NCBI GenBank assembly: GCA_963668365.1
Contig: OY764266.1
Coordinates: forward strand, 806,001-870,000
Length of the DNA: 64,000 nucleotides
Reading direction: 5' to 3'
Origin: VXNE01 sp963668365
GTDB taxonomy: Bacteria; Pseudomonadota; Gammaproteobacteria; Pseudomonadales; Azotimanducaceae
The translations under genes and the position numbers were made by a program. The notes beneath the pieces are model-generated. The model saw only the letters and a program-made list of their open reading frames with translations, made no database searches and was not told the origin of the DNA. Shown here piece by piece: positions 7,537 through 16,723 of this stretch (position 1 is the first letter of the stretch; every line of letters starts with the position of its first letter).

Positions 7537-8877
7537 ATGCCGACTGTCGACACCATAGCTGCGGTCGCAACGGCCCCAGGGCGGGGCGGCGTGGGCATCG
7601 TGCGCGTATCCGGGCCCCTGGCTCGGGAAATCGCGCAGGCGTTGACCGGCAGGAAGCTCGCGCCTCGCAGTGCGGTCTATTGTGATTTTCGGGACTCTGG
7701 CGGCGAGGCGCTTGACCGCGGCATAGCGATCCGGTTCGAAGAGCCGCAGTCATTGACCGGCGAGGACGTGCTGGAGCTGCAGGGACACGGCGGCCCGGTG
7801 GTGCTCGACATGCTGCTTGAACGGGCGCTGTCCCTCGGCGCCCGGCGTGCGGAACCGGGCGAGTTCACGCAGCGGGCGTTCGTCAACGGCAAGATGGACC
7901 TGGCGCAGGCGGAGGCGGTGCTCGATCTCGTCAACAGCGCCACGCGCCAGGCGGCGAGGGGCGCGCTGCGATCCCTGTCGGGCGCGTTCTCGAAGCGCGT
8001 GCATGAAATCGCGCGCGAGCTTCTCGAACTGCGCGTCTTCTGCGAGGGCGCGATCGACTTTCCGGACGAGGAGATCGATTTCCTTTCCGAGTCGGATGTC
8101 GGAGACAGGCTCGAAGCGGTGCGAAACCGCCTCTCGGCCTTGCGCGCCGACGCTCGCCAGGGGGCGCTTTTGCAGGACGGCCTGAACGTCGTTATCGCGG
8201 GCGCGCCGAACGTCGGAAAGTCGAGTCTGCTGAACCGGCTTTCCGGAGAGGACCGCGCCATTGTCACGAACGTGCCTGGAACGACGCGGGATACGCTGGA
8301 TGCTGACTTCGACCTCGACGGCATGCCCGTGCGCGTGGTCGACACCGCGGGCCTGCGGGAAACAGGCGATGCCGTGGAGACAGAGGGCGTCAACCGCGCG
8401 CGCCGCGCGATGGCAATGGCGGATGTCATCCTTTGGGTGGAGGACGACCGGGACACCTCGGGGGGCATTGGGGAGAAACCGGGGGCATGCGGGATGACCG
8501 ATGCGACCGCTACAACGATCATCGCCAGGAACAAGGCGGACTTGAGGGGACGGACGACCGGTCGCCTCTCGCCGGGCGTCGTGCGCATCTCGGCGCTGAC
8601 CGGGGACGGTATCGATGCTCTTGCGAAGGAAATTCAGCATGCGGCCGGATACCGGGCGGGCGAAGGGCTATTCACGGCGCGGGCGCGGCATCTGGATGCG
8701 CTTGGCAGTGCCGGCGAGGCGCTGGCCGCAGCCGCTGAACGCCTGGGGGCCAATCAGGGCGAGCTGGTTGCCGAAGACCTGCGAGAGGCCCACGAACACC
8801 TTGGACTCATCGTCGGACGCGTTTCGCCCGACGACCTCCTGGGGGAAATCTTTGCCAGCTTCTGCATAGGGAAATAA
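7537..8877 (+). CDS. mnmE: tRNA modification GTPase MnmE
   Basis: With MnmG it installs the carboxymethylaminomethyl/aminomethyl group at wobble uridine 34 of certain tRNAs. The 446 residues run from the N-terminal formyl-THF-binding domain (DTIAAVATAPGRGGVGIVRV), through a helical domain with an inserted Ras-like GTPase (G1 GAPNVGKSS, G2 region PGTTRDTLD, G3 VDTAGLRE, G4 NKAD), to the C-terminal catalytic CIGK. ATG at 7537 is preferred over GTG at 7525 because PTVDTIAA is the normal N-terminus. Confidence 0.97.
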   Translation: MPTVDTIAAVATAPGRGGVGIVRVSGPLAREIAQALTGRKLAPRSAVYCDFRDSGGEALDRGIAIRFEEPQSLTGEDVLELQGHGGPVVLDMLLERALSLGARRAEPGEFTQRAFVNGKMDLAQAEAVLDLVNSATRQAARGALRSLSGAFSKRVHEIARELLELRVFCEGAIDFPDEEIDFLSESDVGDRLEAVRNRLSALRADARQGALLQDGLNVVIAGAPNVGKSSLLNRLSGEDRAIVTNVPGTTRDTLDADFDLDGMPVRVVDTAGLRETGDAVETEGVNRARRAMAMADVILWVEDDRDTSGGIGEKPGACGMTDATATTIIARNKADLRGRTTGRLSPGVVRISALTGDGIDALAKEIQHAAGYRAGEGLFTARARHLDALGSAGEALAAAAERLGANQGELVAEDLREAHEHLGLIVGRVSPDDLLGEIFASFCIGK

Positions 8878-8905
8878 GCTACATGCTGGCAGTGGACAGG
8901 CACCC

Positions 8906-10846
8906 ATGACACTCCATAGCGAAACCTACGACGTCATCGTTGTCGGCGGCGGACACGCCGGCACCGAGGCCGCGCTCGCGGCCGCGAGGACGGGTGCCCG
9001 CACGCTGCTATTGACCCAGAGCATCGAGACCCTTGGGCAGATGTCCTGCAATCCCGCGATAGGCGGCATCGGCAAGAGCCACCTGGTGAGAGAGATCGAT
9101 GCGATGGGCGGCGCGATGGCGCTGGCGACGGACGCTGCCGGAATCCAGTTCCGTACGCTCAATGCGAGCAAGGGGCCGGCGGTGCGGGCGACGCGCGCCC
9201 AGGCGGACCGCACCCTCTACCGCAATGCGATTCGCGGGATGCTGGAGGCGCAGGAGAATCTCGCCATATTCCAGCAGTCGGTCGTCGACATCGATATCCG
9301 AAAGGGCCGTGTCGAGGGCGTTCTCACGGCGATGGGCCTCGCGTTCTCCGCGCCTGCGGTCGTGCTGACGACGGGAACGTTTCTTGGTGGACGCATCCAT
9401 ATCGGCCTTGAGAGCCACGCCGGCGGCCGCGCCGGAGATCCTGCCTCGAACGCCCTCGCCGCCCGCTTGCGCGCCCTGCCGTTCGCCGTGGACAGGCTCA
9501 AGACCGGAACCCCGCCGCGGATCGCCGGCGACACCGTTGACTTCGCCCGCATGCAACCGCAGTGGGGTGACGAGCCCTGCCCGACCATGTCTTTCGTCTC
9601 GGATGGGAGCGAGCATCCGCGCCAGGTGGCGTGCCACATCGCCGCCACGAACGCGACGACGCACCGGATCATCCGCGGCGGACTCGACCGCTCGCCCATG
9701 TACGCCGGGGAAATCGAGGGAGTCGGGCCTCGGTATTGCCCGTCCATCGAGGACAAGGTGGTGCGGTTCGCCGACCGAAGCTCGCACCAGATTTTCGTCG
9801 AGCCGGAAGGCCTCGACACGCACGAGCTCTATCCCAACGGCATATCCACCAGCCTGCCTTTCGAAGTGCAGTTCGCGCTGGTCCGAAGCATCGAGGGCTT
9901 CGGACAGGCGCGGATCACCCGGCCCGGCTATGCCATCGAGTACGATTTCTTCGACCCGCGCGGGCTCGAGCCATCGCTTGAGACGAAGGCCGTTTCGGGG
10001 CTGTATTTCGCAGGCCAGATCAACGGCACCACGGGCTACGAGGAGGCGGCGGCCCAGGGGTTGCTGGCGGGGCTGAATGCCGCGCGCCAGGTGGCGGGCG
10101 GCGATCCGTGGACGCCGCAGAGGCACGAAGCGTATCTTGGCGTCCTCGTTGACGACCTTGTCACCCTCGGCACGAACGAGCCGTACCGCATGTTCAGCAG
10201 TCGCGCGGAGTATCGGCTGCGACTGCGCCAGGACAACGCGGATCTCCGATTGACGCCTGTTGCGAGGGAGTTGGGCCTGGTGGACGCAGACCGCTGGCGC
10301 AGGTTCGTCGCGAAGCGCGACGCGATAGGCGGGGCCGCCGCCGCCCTGAGAGCCACATCCCTGGCCCCGGGCAGCGAACTCGCTGCGCGACTGGAGGCCC
10401 GATGCGGAGAAGCCGTCGCGAAGGAAACGAATCTTCTCGACTATCTCAAGCGTCCCGCGGTGACGGCGGCGGACCTCGTGGCCGTCGATGCGGTGGATGC
10501 GGACATTCCCGCGTTAGCCCTCGAGCAGGCGGAGATCCAGGCGAAGTACGACGGCTACATCAAGCGCCAGGATCGAGAGATCGCGAAGGTCAAAGCACAG
10601 GAGGGCGTCGTTTTGCCCGCCGGACTCGACTACGAGAGCATCGAAGGGCTGTCCAACGAACTGAAGGAAAAACTCTCGCTGGCGAGGCCGGCGACGCTCG
10701 CGCGGGCATCCCGGATCCCCGGGATCACGCCTGCGGCCCTGTCCCTGCTCCTGATCCACGCGAAGCGGCTTGGCGCCCGGGTCGACGGAGGGCCCGGGGA
10801 AGAGCCCCAGCCCATCGGGGAGCGCGCAGCGCGTCGGACCGCGTGA
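8906..10846 (+). CDS. mnmG: tRNA uridine-5-carboxymethylaminomethyl synthesis enzyme MnmG (GidA)
   Basis: FAD-dependent partner of MnmE in U34 modification (646 aa). The N-terminal FAD motif is VIVVGGGHAGTEAALAAAR; then follow MSCNPAIGGIGKSHLVREID, the LKTGTPPRI loop, the signature GQINGTTGYEEAAAQGL and the C-terminal helical MnmE-binding domain ending in ITPAALSLLLIHAKRLG. It lies 28 nt downstream of mnmE and overlaps the rsmG start by 4 nt (GTGA). Confidence 0.98.
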   Translation: MTLHSETYDVIVVGGGHAGTEAALAAARTGARTLLLTQSIETLGQMSCNPAIGGIGKSHLVREIDAMGGAMALATDAAGIQFRTLNASKGPAVRATRAQADRTLYRNAIRGMLEAQENLAIFQQSVVDIDIRKGRVEGVLTAMGLAFSAPAVVLTTGTFLGGRIHIGLESHAGGRAGDPASNALAARLRALPFAVDRLKTGTPPRIAGDTVDFARMQPQWGDEPCPTMSFVSDGSEHPRQVACHIAATNATTHRIIRGGLDRSPMYAGEIEGVGPRYCPSIEDKVVRFADRSSHQIFVEPEGLDTHELYPNGISTSLPFEVQFALVRSIEGFGQARITRPGYAIEYDFFDPRGLEPSLETKAVSGLYFAGQINGTTGYEEAAAQGLLAGLNAARQVAGGDPWTPQRHEAYLGVLVDDLVTLGTNEPYRMFSSRAEYRLRLRQDNADLRLTPVARELGLVDADRWRRFVAKRDAIGGAAAALRATSLAPGSELAARLEARCGEAVAKETNLLDYLKRPAVTAADLVAVDAVDADIPALALEQAEIQAKYDGYIKRQDREIAKVKAQEGVVLPAGLDYESIEGLSNELKEKLSLARPATLARASRIPGITPAALSLLLIHAKRLGARVDGGPGEEPQPIGERAARRTA

Positions 10847-11430
10847 ATCTCGACGCGCGCGCTCGAATGCGTCTCGATGCGTTCAGCGAACTCGTCCGGC
10901 ATTGGAACCGCGCCTATAGCCTCGTCAGCCGTCGGGATGCGGACCGCCTGGAAACGCGGCATATCGCCGACAGCCTGTCCCTCGCGCCGTGGATCGAAGG
11001 AACGCGGCTTGCGGACGTGGGCTCCGGCGCCGGGTTCCCGGGCATCCCGCTCGCGATCGCCGGACCGCGGTGGCGGGTGACCCTGGTGGAGCGCAGCGAA
11101 AAGAAGGCGCGGTTCTTGCGGCAGGCGTTGATCGAACTCGCGATCGAAAATGCCGAGGTGGTGCTGGAAGATGCCCGGGGCTTCAATCCCGACTCGCTGT
11201 TCGACACCGTTACGGCCCGCGCGGTGGCGAAGCCAATGGAGGCCTGGGAGATGACGCGGCACCTCCTGCGGCCCGGGGGATGCGCATTGCTGCAGTCTTC
11301 GTCTTCCCTGGCAGGCCTCGCTTTCGCCGGGGGGCGGATCCGCCGCGCCGAAGCGGTTGTCGTGGGCGACGGCGAACCGCCTCGGCACATCACGGCTGTT
11401 CAGCGCCTGGACGACGCATGCACGTCATAG
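10843..11430 (+). CDS. rsmG: 16S rRNA (guanine527-N7)-methyltransferase RsmG (GidB)
   Basis: SAM-dependent methyltransferase acting on G527 of 16S rRNA. The 195 residues carry the SAM motif LADVGSGAGFPGIPLAI, then VTLVERSEKKARFLRQ and VTARAVAKPMEAW. The GTG at 10843 overlaps mnmG by 4 nt. The last 13 nt overlap parA. It is slightly short at the N-terminus compared with relatives of about 205-210 aa. Confidence 0.96.
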   Translation: MNLDARARMRLDAFSELVRHWNRAYSLVSRRDADRLETRHIADSLSLAPWIEGTRLADVGSGAGFPGIPLAIAGPRWRVTLVERSEKKARFLRQALIELAIENAEVVLEDARGFNPDSLFDTVTARAVAKPMEAWEMTRHLLRPGGCALLQSSSSLAGLAFAGGRIRRAEAVVVGDGEPPRHITAVQRLDDACTS

Positions 11431-12185
11431 CGGTCGCGAACCAGAAGGGCGGGGTCGGCAAGACCACCACCAGCGTCAACCTGTCGGCGTCCCTCGCGCT
11501 GACCGGGGCGCGCATGCTGCTGATCGATCTCGACCCGCAGGGAAACGCGACCATAGGCTGCGGAATCGACAAGGGGGCGCTGGAGAGATCGACCTGCGAA
11601 TGGCTTGTGGGCGAGGCCGGGCTGGAAGACATTGCGCTCGAATGCGTGGCCGGGATCGTCCTGGCGCCCTCCAACGCGGACCTGACTGCGGCGGAAGTCG
11701 AATTGCTGGCCGCAGAGGACCGCGTCGGGCGTCTGCGCGAAAGCCTGGCGCCGGCAACCCACTGGTTCGACTATGTCATCATCGATTGTCCCCCCGCCCT
11801 CAACGTCCTGACGTTGAACGCGCTGATGGCGGCGGACGGCGTGCTGATTCCGACCCAGTGCGAGTACTACGCCCTCGAAGGCCTCGTCGCATTGCTCGAC
11901 ACCCTGGAGGGCGCGCGCGAGCGCGGCAATCCGGATCTCGCGATCGAAGGAGTGCTGCGGACGATGTACGACCCCCGCGTTCGCCTCACGGTCGAAGTGT
12001 CCCGCCAGTTGATCGACCACTTCGGCGACCGGGTATTCCGCACCGTGATCCCGCGTAACGTGCGGCTCGCGGAGGCGCCGAGCCACGGCCTTCCCGCGAT
12101 CTTCTACGACCGGCGCTCGACGGGGGCCACGGCTTACATGGCGCTCGCGGAAGAAATCGCCGCCAAACGGGGAACCGCTTCGTAG
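11418..12185 (+). CDS. parA: Chromosome partitioning ATPase ParA (Soj)
   Basis: Deviant-Walker ATPase of the ParABS system (255 aa). It starts MHVIAVANQKGGVGKTTTSV, followed by LLIDLDPQGNATIGCGI, IIDCPPALNVLTLNAL and TVIPRNVRLAEAPSHGLP, all canonical for chromosomal ParA. It overlaps rsmG by 13 nt. Unusually, parB is not the next gene; it lies about 16 kb away at 28405, beside the atp operon. Confidence 0.97.
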   Translation: MHVIAVANQKGGVGKTTTSVNLSASLALTGARMLLIDLDPQGNATIGCGIDKGALERSTCEWLVGEAGLEDIALECVAGIVLAPSNADLTAAEVELLAAEDRVGRLRESLAPATHWFDYVIIDCPPALNVLTLNALMAADGVLIPTQCEYYALEGLVALLDTLEGARERGNPDLAIEGVLRTMYDPRVRLTVEVSRQLIDHFGDRVFRTVIPRNVRLAEAPSHGLPAIFYDRRSTGATAYMALAEEIAAKRGTAS

Positions 12186-12272
12186 CCACGTTTTCCGTTT
12201 CGGACCAGCGGGATTCGAAGAACTACAATCGTGCGGGCTATCACCGTCCGGAGCCGTCCCGTGAAAGGATTC

Positions 12273-12935
12273 ATGCCGCTCGCGTTCGAGGAGCGCCCCG
12301 TGGCCGATATGAAGGCCAGGGCCGAAGAGTTCTACGCGCTCATGCGCCGTCGCCGCACGGTGCGCGACTTTTCTGACCGCGAAATCCCCGGCGATGTCAT
12401 CGAGCATGCGCTGCTGACCGCCGGAAGCGCCCCGAGCGGCGCCCACCGTCAGCCCTGGCACTTCGTGGTCGTCACGGATCCCGGGAAGAAAGCCGCCATC
12501 CGCGAAGCGGCCGAGCACGAGGAGCGGGAGTTCTATGGCCGTCGCGCGACGAAGGAGTGGCTCGACGCGCTTGCTCCCCTCGGAACCGATGCCAGCAAGC
12601 CGTTTCTCACCACGGCGCCGGTGCTGATCGCCGTGTTCCTGCGCCGATTCGCATTCGTCCCGGCCGGCGAAGAGGAGGAGGGGAAGCGCCTGAAGAACTA
12701 CTATACGTCCGAGTCGGTGGGCATCGCGACCGGGCTGCTGATCGCCGCGCTGCACAATGCGGGACTCGCGACGCTGACGCACACGCCGAGCCCCATGCGT
12801 TTCCTGAATACGCTGCTCGACCGCCCGCGCGATGAACGCCCCTATCTCCTGCTGATTGCCGGCTATCCGGCGCCGGATGCCGAGGTTCCGGTGCTGGAAC
12901 GGTATGGATTGGAGGACTTGGCGACGTTCGTGTGA
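12273..12935 (+). CDS. Nitroreductase-family FMN oxidoreductase
   Basis: FMN-dependent nitroreductase fold (220 aa from ATG 12273). FMN-contact motifs: RRRRTVRDFSDREIP and GSAPSGAHRQPWHFVVV. The ESVGIATGLLIAALHNAGLATLTHTPSPM region and the EEREFY segment resemble the iodotyrosine-dehalogenase/BluB-like branch rather than NfsB. Substrate unknown. GTG starts at 12231 and 12261 would add 14 or 4 residues. It occupies the position where parB would be expected. Confidence 0.88.
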   Translation: MPLAFEERPVADMKARAEEFYALMRRRRTVRDFSDREIPGDVIEHALLTAGSAPSGAHRQPWHFVVVTDPGKKAAIREAAEHEEREFYGRRATKEWLDALAPLGTDASKPFLTTAPVLIAVFLRRFAFVPAGEEEEGKRLKNYYTSESVGIATGLLIAALHNAGLATLTHTPSPMRFLNTLLDRPRDERPYLLLIAGYPAPDAEVPVLERYGLEDLATFV

Positions 12936-12941
12936 CGCGAC

Positions 12942-13145
12942 CTAGAGCTTTGCCTCCGCGAGGGCCGCTCCGTGGCCGCAATACCACAGAATGACTATAG
13001 TCTCACGTCGGCTTTCGAGGGTTGCGATCAAATGGTCGATGCGCGCCTTAGCGTTCGATTTGGGACTGTTCGTATCAGGGTCAGTTGGCACCCCTGCATC
13101 GGGTTCAAGAAAGCACAAAAGGACGGTGGCGTCGAAGACCGCCAT
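12942..13145 (-). pseudogene. Truncated PIN-domain toxin remnant
   Basis: 67 codons. The N-terminus MAVFDATVLLCFLEPDAGVP, with an early acidic residue, and KARIDHLIATLESRRETIVI resemble the first third of a VapC-like PIN ribonuclease. The remainder (LWYCGHGAALAEAKL) lacks the other acidic active-site motifs, so it is probably a decayed fragment. Its ATG overlaps the stop of the upstream antitoxin-like pseudogene (TAATG), the hallmark of a former TA operon. Confidence 0.5.
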
Positions 13146-13502
13146 TAGAGAGTTTCGTCAGTGCCGCGAAACTTCCGAAGTTCCGTCAGCGGGTCTTCGA
13201 TCTCTTTCCAGCCGCTGTCTTCGATGCCGCGTAACCTCTCGACGACCTCGCCGAGAGGAGCGTCGTCCAGCTCATAGAAATCCGCAATAAGGCGTCGAGC
13301 CTATCTCGAACTTCAGGGACTGCCTCAAACTCGACTCGTTGCACTAACACCGTGCTTCCGCGTTCAAGGCCCACGAAGTGCCCCGATCGGTCCTGCCAAG
13401 AAGCTGCGCCAAGGCAGCCATGTACTCGGCCAGGCGCGACATGGGGAGGGTATCCGGGCTGTATGCCTCGATAACAAACCGATACTCACATCCATCGGTC
13501 AT
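13145..13502 (-). pseudogene. Frameshifted antitoxin-like gene
   Basis: Three reading-frame pieces join into one plausible protein. MTDGCEYRFVIEAYSPDTLP... runs from 13502, then ...GLERGSTVLVQRVEFEAVPE..., then ...ADFYELDDAPLGEVVERL...LTELRKFRGTDETL, ending at a TAA that overlaps the PIN remnant. The shifts fall near 13382 and 13290. The family is not recognised; the antitoxin role is inferred only from position. Confidence 0.5.
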
Positions 13503-13690
13503 GGCCGTGTGCCTCCGAGAGGGCCACTGCTGATCACGGTGTCTACGATCTTATTACGTCGTGACAGCGGATGCAGCGAGCGGCCCGGTAGCTCGCCAAT
13601 TGGCTGGCTGCAAGGTATGCGACACCCAAGGCGCCACTGTCTGAGGCTTTACAGAAGGGCCAGCGACACCGGGTCGAAACGATCCCGCAA

Positions 13691-14653
13691 CTAATGGCGC
13701 CGCGCCTTGTGGATTTTCGCCATCAGGGCGAACAGCTCTGCCGGTTCCACGATGGGGTCCGGGTATCCGAATTCGCGGTAGAGCGTCGCGACGTTGACGA
13801 CGATGCGTTCGCCATCGCCCCACGCGTCGTAGTCCGTCATGGAGATGTCCATGGCGGCATCAAATATCGGCATGTCGGCGTCGAACCTCTTTCGCGCCTC
13901 GTTGCGCACGTAGACGAGATAGTCTCGCACCGCCCGGACCCCGCGATGGTCCGTGATGGGGCCATGTCCCGGGACGATGGTCTCGAGATCCAGGCCGAGC
14001 ATGTAGTCGCAGGCGTCAATCCAGTTGCCGACGGGGCCGGCCCAGAGGATCGGGTGGCCCTCGATGAAGAGGATGTCGCCGGTGAACATCAGCCTGTCGG
14101 CGGGAATGTGAACGAGGATGTCGCCGCGGGTGTGGCAGGGCCCGACCCGCTTCAGCGCGATGTCCTTGTCGCCGCAGGCGACCTGCAGCGTGTCGTTGAA
14201 GGTGCGGGTCGGCAAGGTCTGCTCGATGTTCTCGAAGTCGAAATCACTGAAGCAGTGCTGCAGGAACTCGCCCACCTCGCCCAGGCCCGGCGCCAGCCGC
14301 ATCATCTGCGCGAGGCGCTCGGGCGAGTCGTCGGCGAGTTCCTCCGCGGTCGCCCTGGAGGAGATGATCTCGGCGTCCGCGACGAGTTCGTTGCCGTTGC
14401 AGTGGTCGCCGTTGGCGTGGGTGTTGACGAGGGTGTCGATGTGCGCCGCCGCAGGGTCCGCGGCGCGCATTGCATCGAGCATTTCGCGCGTCAGCCGGAC
14501 GTCGAACAGGGTGTCGACAAGCAGCGCCTCGTCCCCCGACACGATCAACCCGGCGTTGCTCCAGCCCCAGCCGCCATCGGGTTGCAGCCACGCGTAGCCG
14601 CCGGTCCCGAGATCATGCAGGCCGCGGTCGAAGGGCCTGATTCCGAGAGACAT
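13691..14653 (-). CDS. Metallo-beta-lactamase-fold hydrolase
   Basis: 320-residue MBL-fold protein. The metal motif is VNTHANGDHCNGN (HxNGDH, the variant with Asn in place of the second His), followed by VGPCHTRGDILVHIP, MFTGDILFIEGHPI and VPGHGPITD. The start at 14653 follows a perfect AGGAGGTG ribosome site. The substrate is unknown; the overall layout resembles thioesterase/lactonase-like or quinoprotein-relay MBL proteins rather than a true beta-lactamase. No recognisable signal peptide. It stands alone on the minus strand, divergent from the DUF1538 operon. Confidence 0.88.
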   Translation of the reverse strand: MSLGIRPFDRGLHDLGTGGYAWLQPDGGWGWSNAGLIVSGDEALLVDTLFDVRLTREMLDAMRAADPAAAHIDTLVNTHANGDHCNGNELVADAEIISSRATAEELADDSPERLAQMMRLAPGLGEVGEFLQHCFSDFDFENIEQTLPTRTFNDTLQVACGDKDIALKRVGPCHTRGDILVHIPADRLMFTGDILFIEGHPILWAGPVGNWIDACDYMLGLDLETIVPGHGPITDHRGVRAVRDYLVYVRNEARKRFDADMPIFDAAMDISMTDYDAWGDGERIVVNVATLYREFGYPDPIVEPAELFALMAKIHKARRH

Positions 14654-14823
14654 GACACCTCCTGCCGTTTGCGTGGAGTGGTTGCCGATAATGCGACAAG
14701 TCGCGTGCCTTAAGGAAGTCGGGAGCGACGAATTGCGGCGGGCCGCTCTCGCGATTGGCGAAATGTCATATCTTGGCTGAACGCCGGGGCTATACTCGGT
14801 GCGCCGATGGATGAAGCGTCGCG

Positions 14824-15555
14824 ATGAACATCCTGACCCTGGTGTGGCGGCGCACCAGCGGTGCCCTGCGCGACCTGGCACCCATCATCGCGGTCATCGC
14901 GTTCTTCCAGATCGTGGTCCTGCAGCAGCCGTTCCCGAACCTCGCCAATGTCGTCGTCGGGCTGATTTGCGTGGTCGCGGGGCTCACGCTCTTCATGCAG
15001 GGGTTGGAGAGCGGCCTGTTTCCCCTTGGCGAAGCGATCGCGCAGGCCTTCGCGCGCAAGGGCAGCACGGCCGCGCTCCTGGCGTTCGCATTTTGCCTGG
15101 GGTTCGGCACGACGGTGGCCGAGCCGGCGCTGATCGCGATCGCGGCGAAAGCGGCCGAAGTTGCCGCCGAGGCGGGCGCCATAGCGCCCGAAGCGGCGGC
15201 GCAGGAAGCGTACGCTTTCAATTTGCGCATGGTGGTCGCGTTATCTGTGGGTGTCGCCATCGTGCTGGGCGTGTTGCGCATCCTCATGGGCTGGCCCATC
15301 CACCGGTTCATAATCGGCGGCTACGTGCTCGTCACCGCCCTGACCGCTTTCGCCCCCGACGAGATCATCGGCGTCGCCTACGATGCGGGCGGAGTGGCCA
15401 CCAGCACGATCACCGTGCCGCTCGTGACCGCGCTCGGCGTCGGCCTCGCCAGCGCCATCAAGGGCCGCAATCCGATGACGGACGGCTTCGGCCTGATCGC
15501 CTTCGCGGTCCTGAACCCGATGATTTTCGTGCTCACCTTCGGATTGGTCGCGTGA
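14824..15555 (+). CDS. DUF1538 integral membrane protein, first half-transporter
   Basis: 243 residues, six or so hydrophobic segments. Family hallmarks: LAPIIAVIAFFQIVVLQQPF, LGFGTTVAEPALIAIAAKA, AYDAGGVATSTITVPLVTAL and NPMTDGFGLIAFAVLNPM. It is the first of two homologous genes that overlap by 4 nt (GTGA). The protein is presumably an inner-membrane pore or carrier working with its neighbour; the substrate is unknown. Confidence 0.88.
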   Translation: MNILTLVWRRTSGALRDLAPIIAVIAFFQIVVLQQPFPNLANVVVGLICVVAGLTLFMQGLESGLFPLGEAIAQAFARKGSTAALLAFAFCLGFGTTVAEPALIAIAAKAAEVAAEAGAIAPEAAAQEAYAFNLRMVVALSVGVAIVLGVLRILMGWPIHRFIIGGYVLVTALTAFAPDEIIGVAYDAGGVATSTITVPLVTALGVGLASAIKGRNPMTDGFGLIAFAVLNPMIFVLTFGLVA

Positions 15556-16376
15556 ACGCCGCCGCCGATTTCGCAGTGGATTTCCTCGGCACGGTGGCCG
15601 GCACCGTGTTCGATGTGGCGCCGATCATCGCCATTCTCGCTATCTTCCAGGTCGTGGTGCTGAGGCAGCGCCCGCCGAACCTGCGCGGCATCGTCACCGG
15701 GTTTGTCTGCGTGCTGCTGGGCCTGGCCCTGTTCCTGATCGGCCTCGAGCAGGCGCTCTTTCCCATCGGCGAGACGATGGCCCGGCAGTTGACCGAGGCG
15801 AGCGTCGGCGGCGCGCCCCCCGAAGCGGGCGTGGATTGGCGCGACTACGCCCTCGTGTACGTTTTCGCTGCCGCTATCGGCTTCGCGACGACCGTGGCGG
15901 AGCCGCCGCTGATCGCCGTGGCGCTGAAGGCGGAACAGGTCTCCGGTGGGGCGGTGAGCGCTTGGGGGCTGCGCATCGCGGTGGCCATCGGCGTCGCCGC
16001 CGGCGTATCCCTCGGCTGTTTCCGCATCGTCACCGGCACGCCGCTGCCGTGGTACATCATCGCCGCCTACGTGGTGGTAATCGTGCAGACCTTCCGCGCC
16101 AGCAGGACCATCATTCCGCTCGCCTACGACTGCGGCGGCGTGACGACATCCACGGTCACCGTGCCGGTGGTGGCGGCGCTCGGCCTCGGCCTCGCGGCCA
16201 GCGTGCCGGGGCGCAGCCCGCTGATCGACGGGTTCGGTCTGATTGCGTTTGCGAGCGTCTTCCCCATCATGTCCGTGTTGGGGTATGCGATGGTCGCCAA
16301 CTGGGTTAAGGACAGGCGCGTCATGAAACGCAGGCAACGCCGACGAGGCATGCCAATGGAGGATTTGAAGCCATGA
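15552..16376 (+). CDS. DUF1538 integral membrane protein, second half-transporter
   Basis: 274 residues from a GTG start overlapping the previous gene. The same motif order is present: VAPIIAILAIFQVVVLRQRP, IGFATTVAEPPLIAVALKA, AYDCGGVTTSTVTVPVVAAL and SPLIDGFGLIAFASVFPI. It differs from its partner by a shorter central loop and a basic C-terminal tail (KDRRVMKRRQRRRG). The two are clearly a divergent tandem duplication and probably form a heterodimer. The end overlaps the PII-like gene by 4 nt. Confidence 0.88.
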   Translation: MNAAADFAVDFLGTVAGTVFDVAPIIAILAIFQVVVLRQRPPNLRGIVTGFVCVLLGLALFLIGLEQALFPIGETMARQLTEASVGGAPPEAGVDWRDYALVYVFAAAIGFATTVAEPPLIAVALKAEQVSGGAVSAWGLRIAVAIGVAAGVSLGCFRIVTGTPLPWYIIAAYVVVIVQTFRASRTIIPLAYDCGGVTTSTVTVPVVAALGLGLAASVPGRSPLIDGFGLIAFASVFPIMSVLGYAMVANWVKDRRVMKRRQRRRGMPMEDLKP

Positions 16377-16723
16377 GAATGAAACTCATCGTCGCGTTGG
16401 TAGGCGACGACAAGACCGACACAGTAGTCGAGGCCGCACGCGCGGGCGGCGCCACCGGGGTTACGATCGTCACAAGCGCGCGCGGGGAAGGGCTCGCGCC
16501 GAAGCACTCCTTCTTCGGGCTGGACCTGACTGCACACGGGAACGTCGTTATGTTCCTGGTAGTTGAAACGCGGGCGCGGGACATACTCGAGCAGATCCGG
16601 AGCGCGGCGGGCCTTGACGAGGAGCCCGGTGCCGGCGTCGCCTTCCAGATCGCCGTCGAGGACGCGGTGGGTCTGTCCTCGCAATTGTCGGTAATGCGGG
16701 AAGAGCTGGAGGAAGAACTATGA
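16373..16723 (+). CDS. PII-like signalling protein
   Basis: 116-residue GlnB-like fold. It opens KLIVALVGDDKTDTVVEAAR and GATGVTIVTSARGEG, with a VVMFLVVETRARDILEQI beta-alpha unit. The canonical uridylylated T-loop tyrosine region is not evident, so it is a nucleotide- or small-molecule-binding PII relative rather than GlnB/GlnK. Start and stop overlap its neighbours by 4 nt, so it is co-translated with the DUF1538 membrane pair and probably gates it. Confidence 0.82.
   Translation: MRMKLIVALVGDDKTDTVVEAARAGGATGVTIVTSARGEGLAPKHSFFGLDLTAHGNVVMFLVVETRARDILEQIRSAAGLDEEPGAGVAFQIAVEDAVGLSSQLSVMREELEEEL

Noticed and set aside
5721..7598. Long minus-strand open frame opposite yidC
   Set aside because: Histidine/arginine-rich product typical of an antisense frame in GC-rich DNA; yidC on the plus strand is unmistakable. 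The same reasoning removes the long antisense frames at 24555-27068 and 32193-34679.
13691..14653. Calling the MBL-fold protein a beta-lactamase
   Set aside because: It has the HANGDH variant and no secretion signal or class B loop; generic hydrolase is all that is supported.
16373..16723. Calling the PII-like gene glnB or glnK
   Set aside because: The T-loop with the modifiable tyrosine and the usual N-terminus are not visible, and no amtB or glnA is adjacent.
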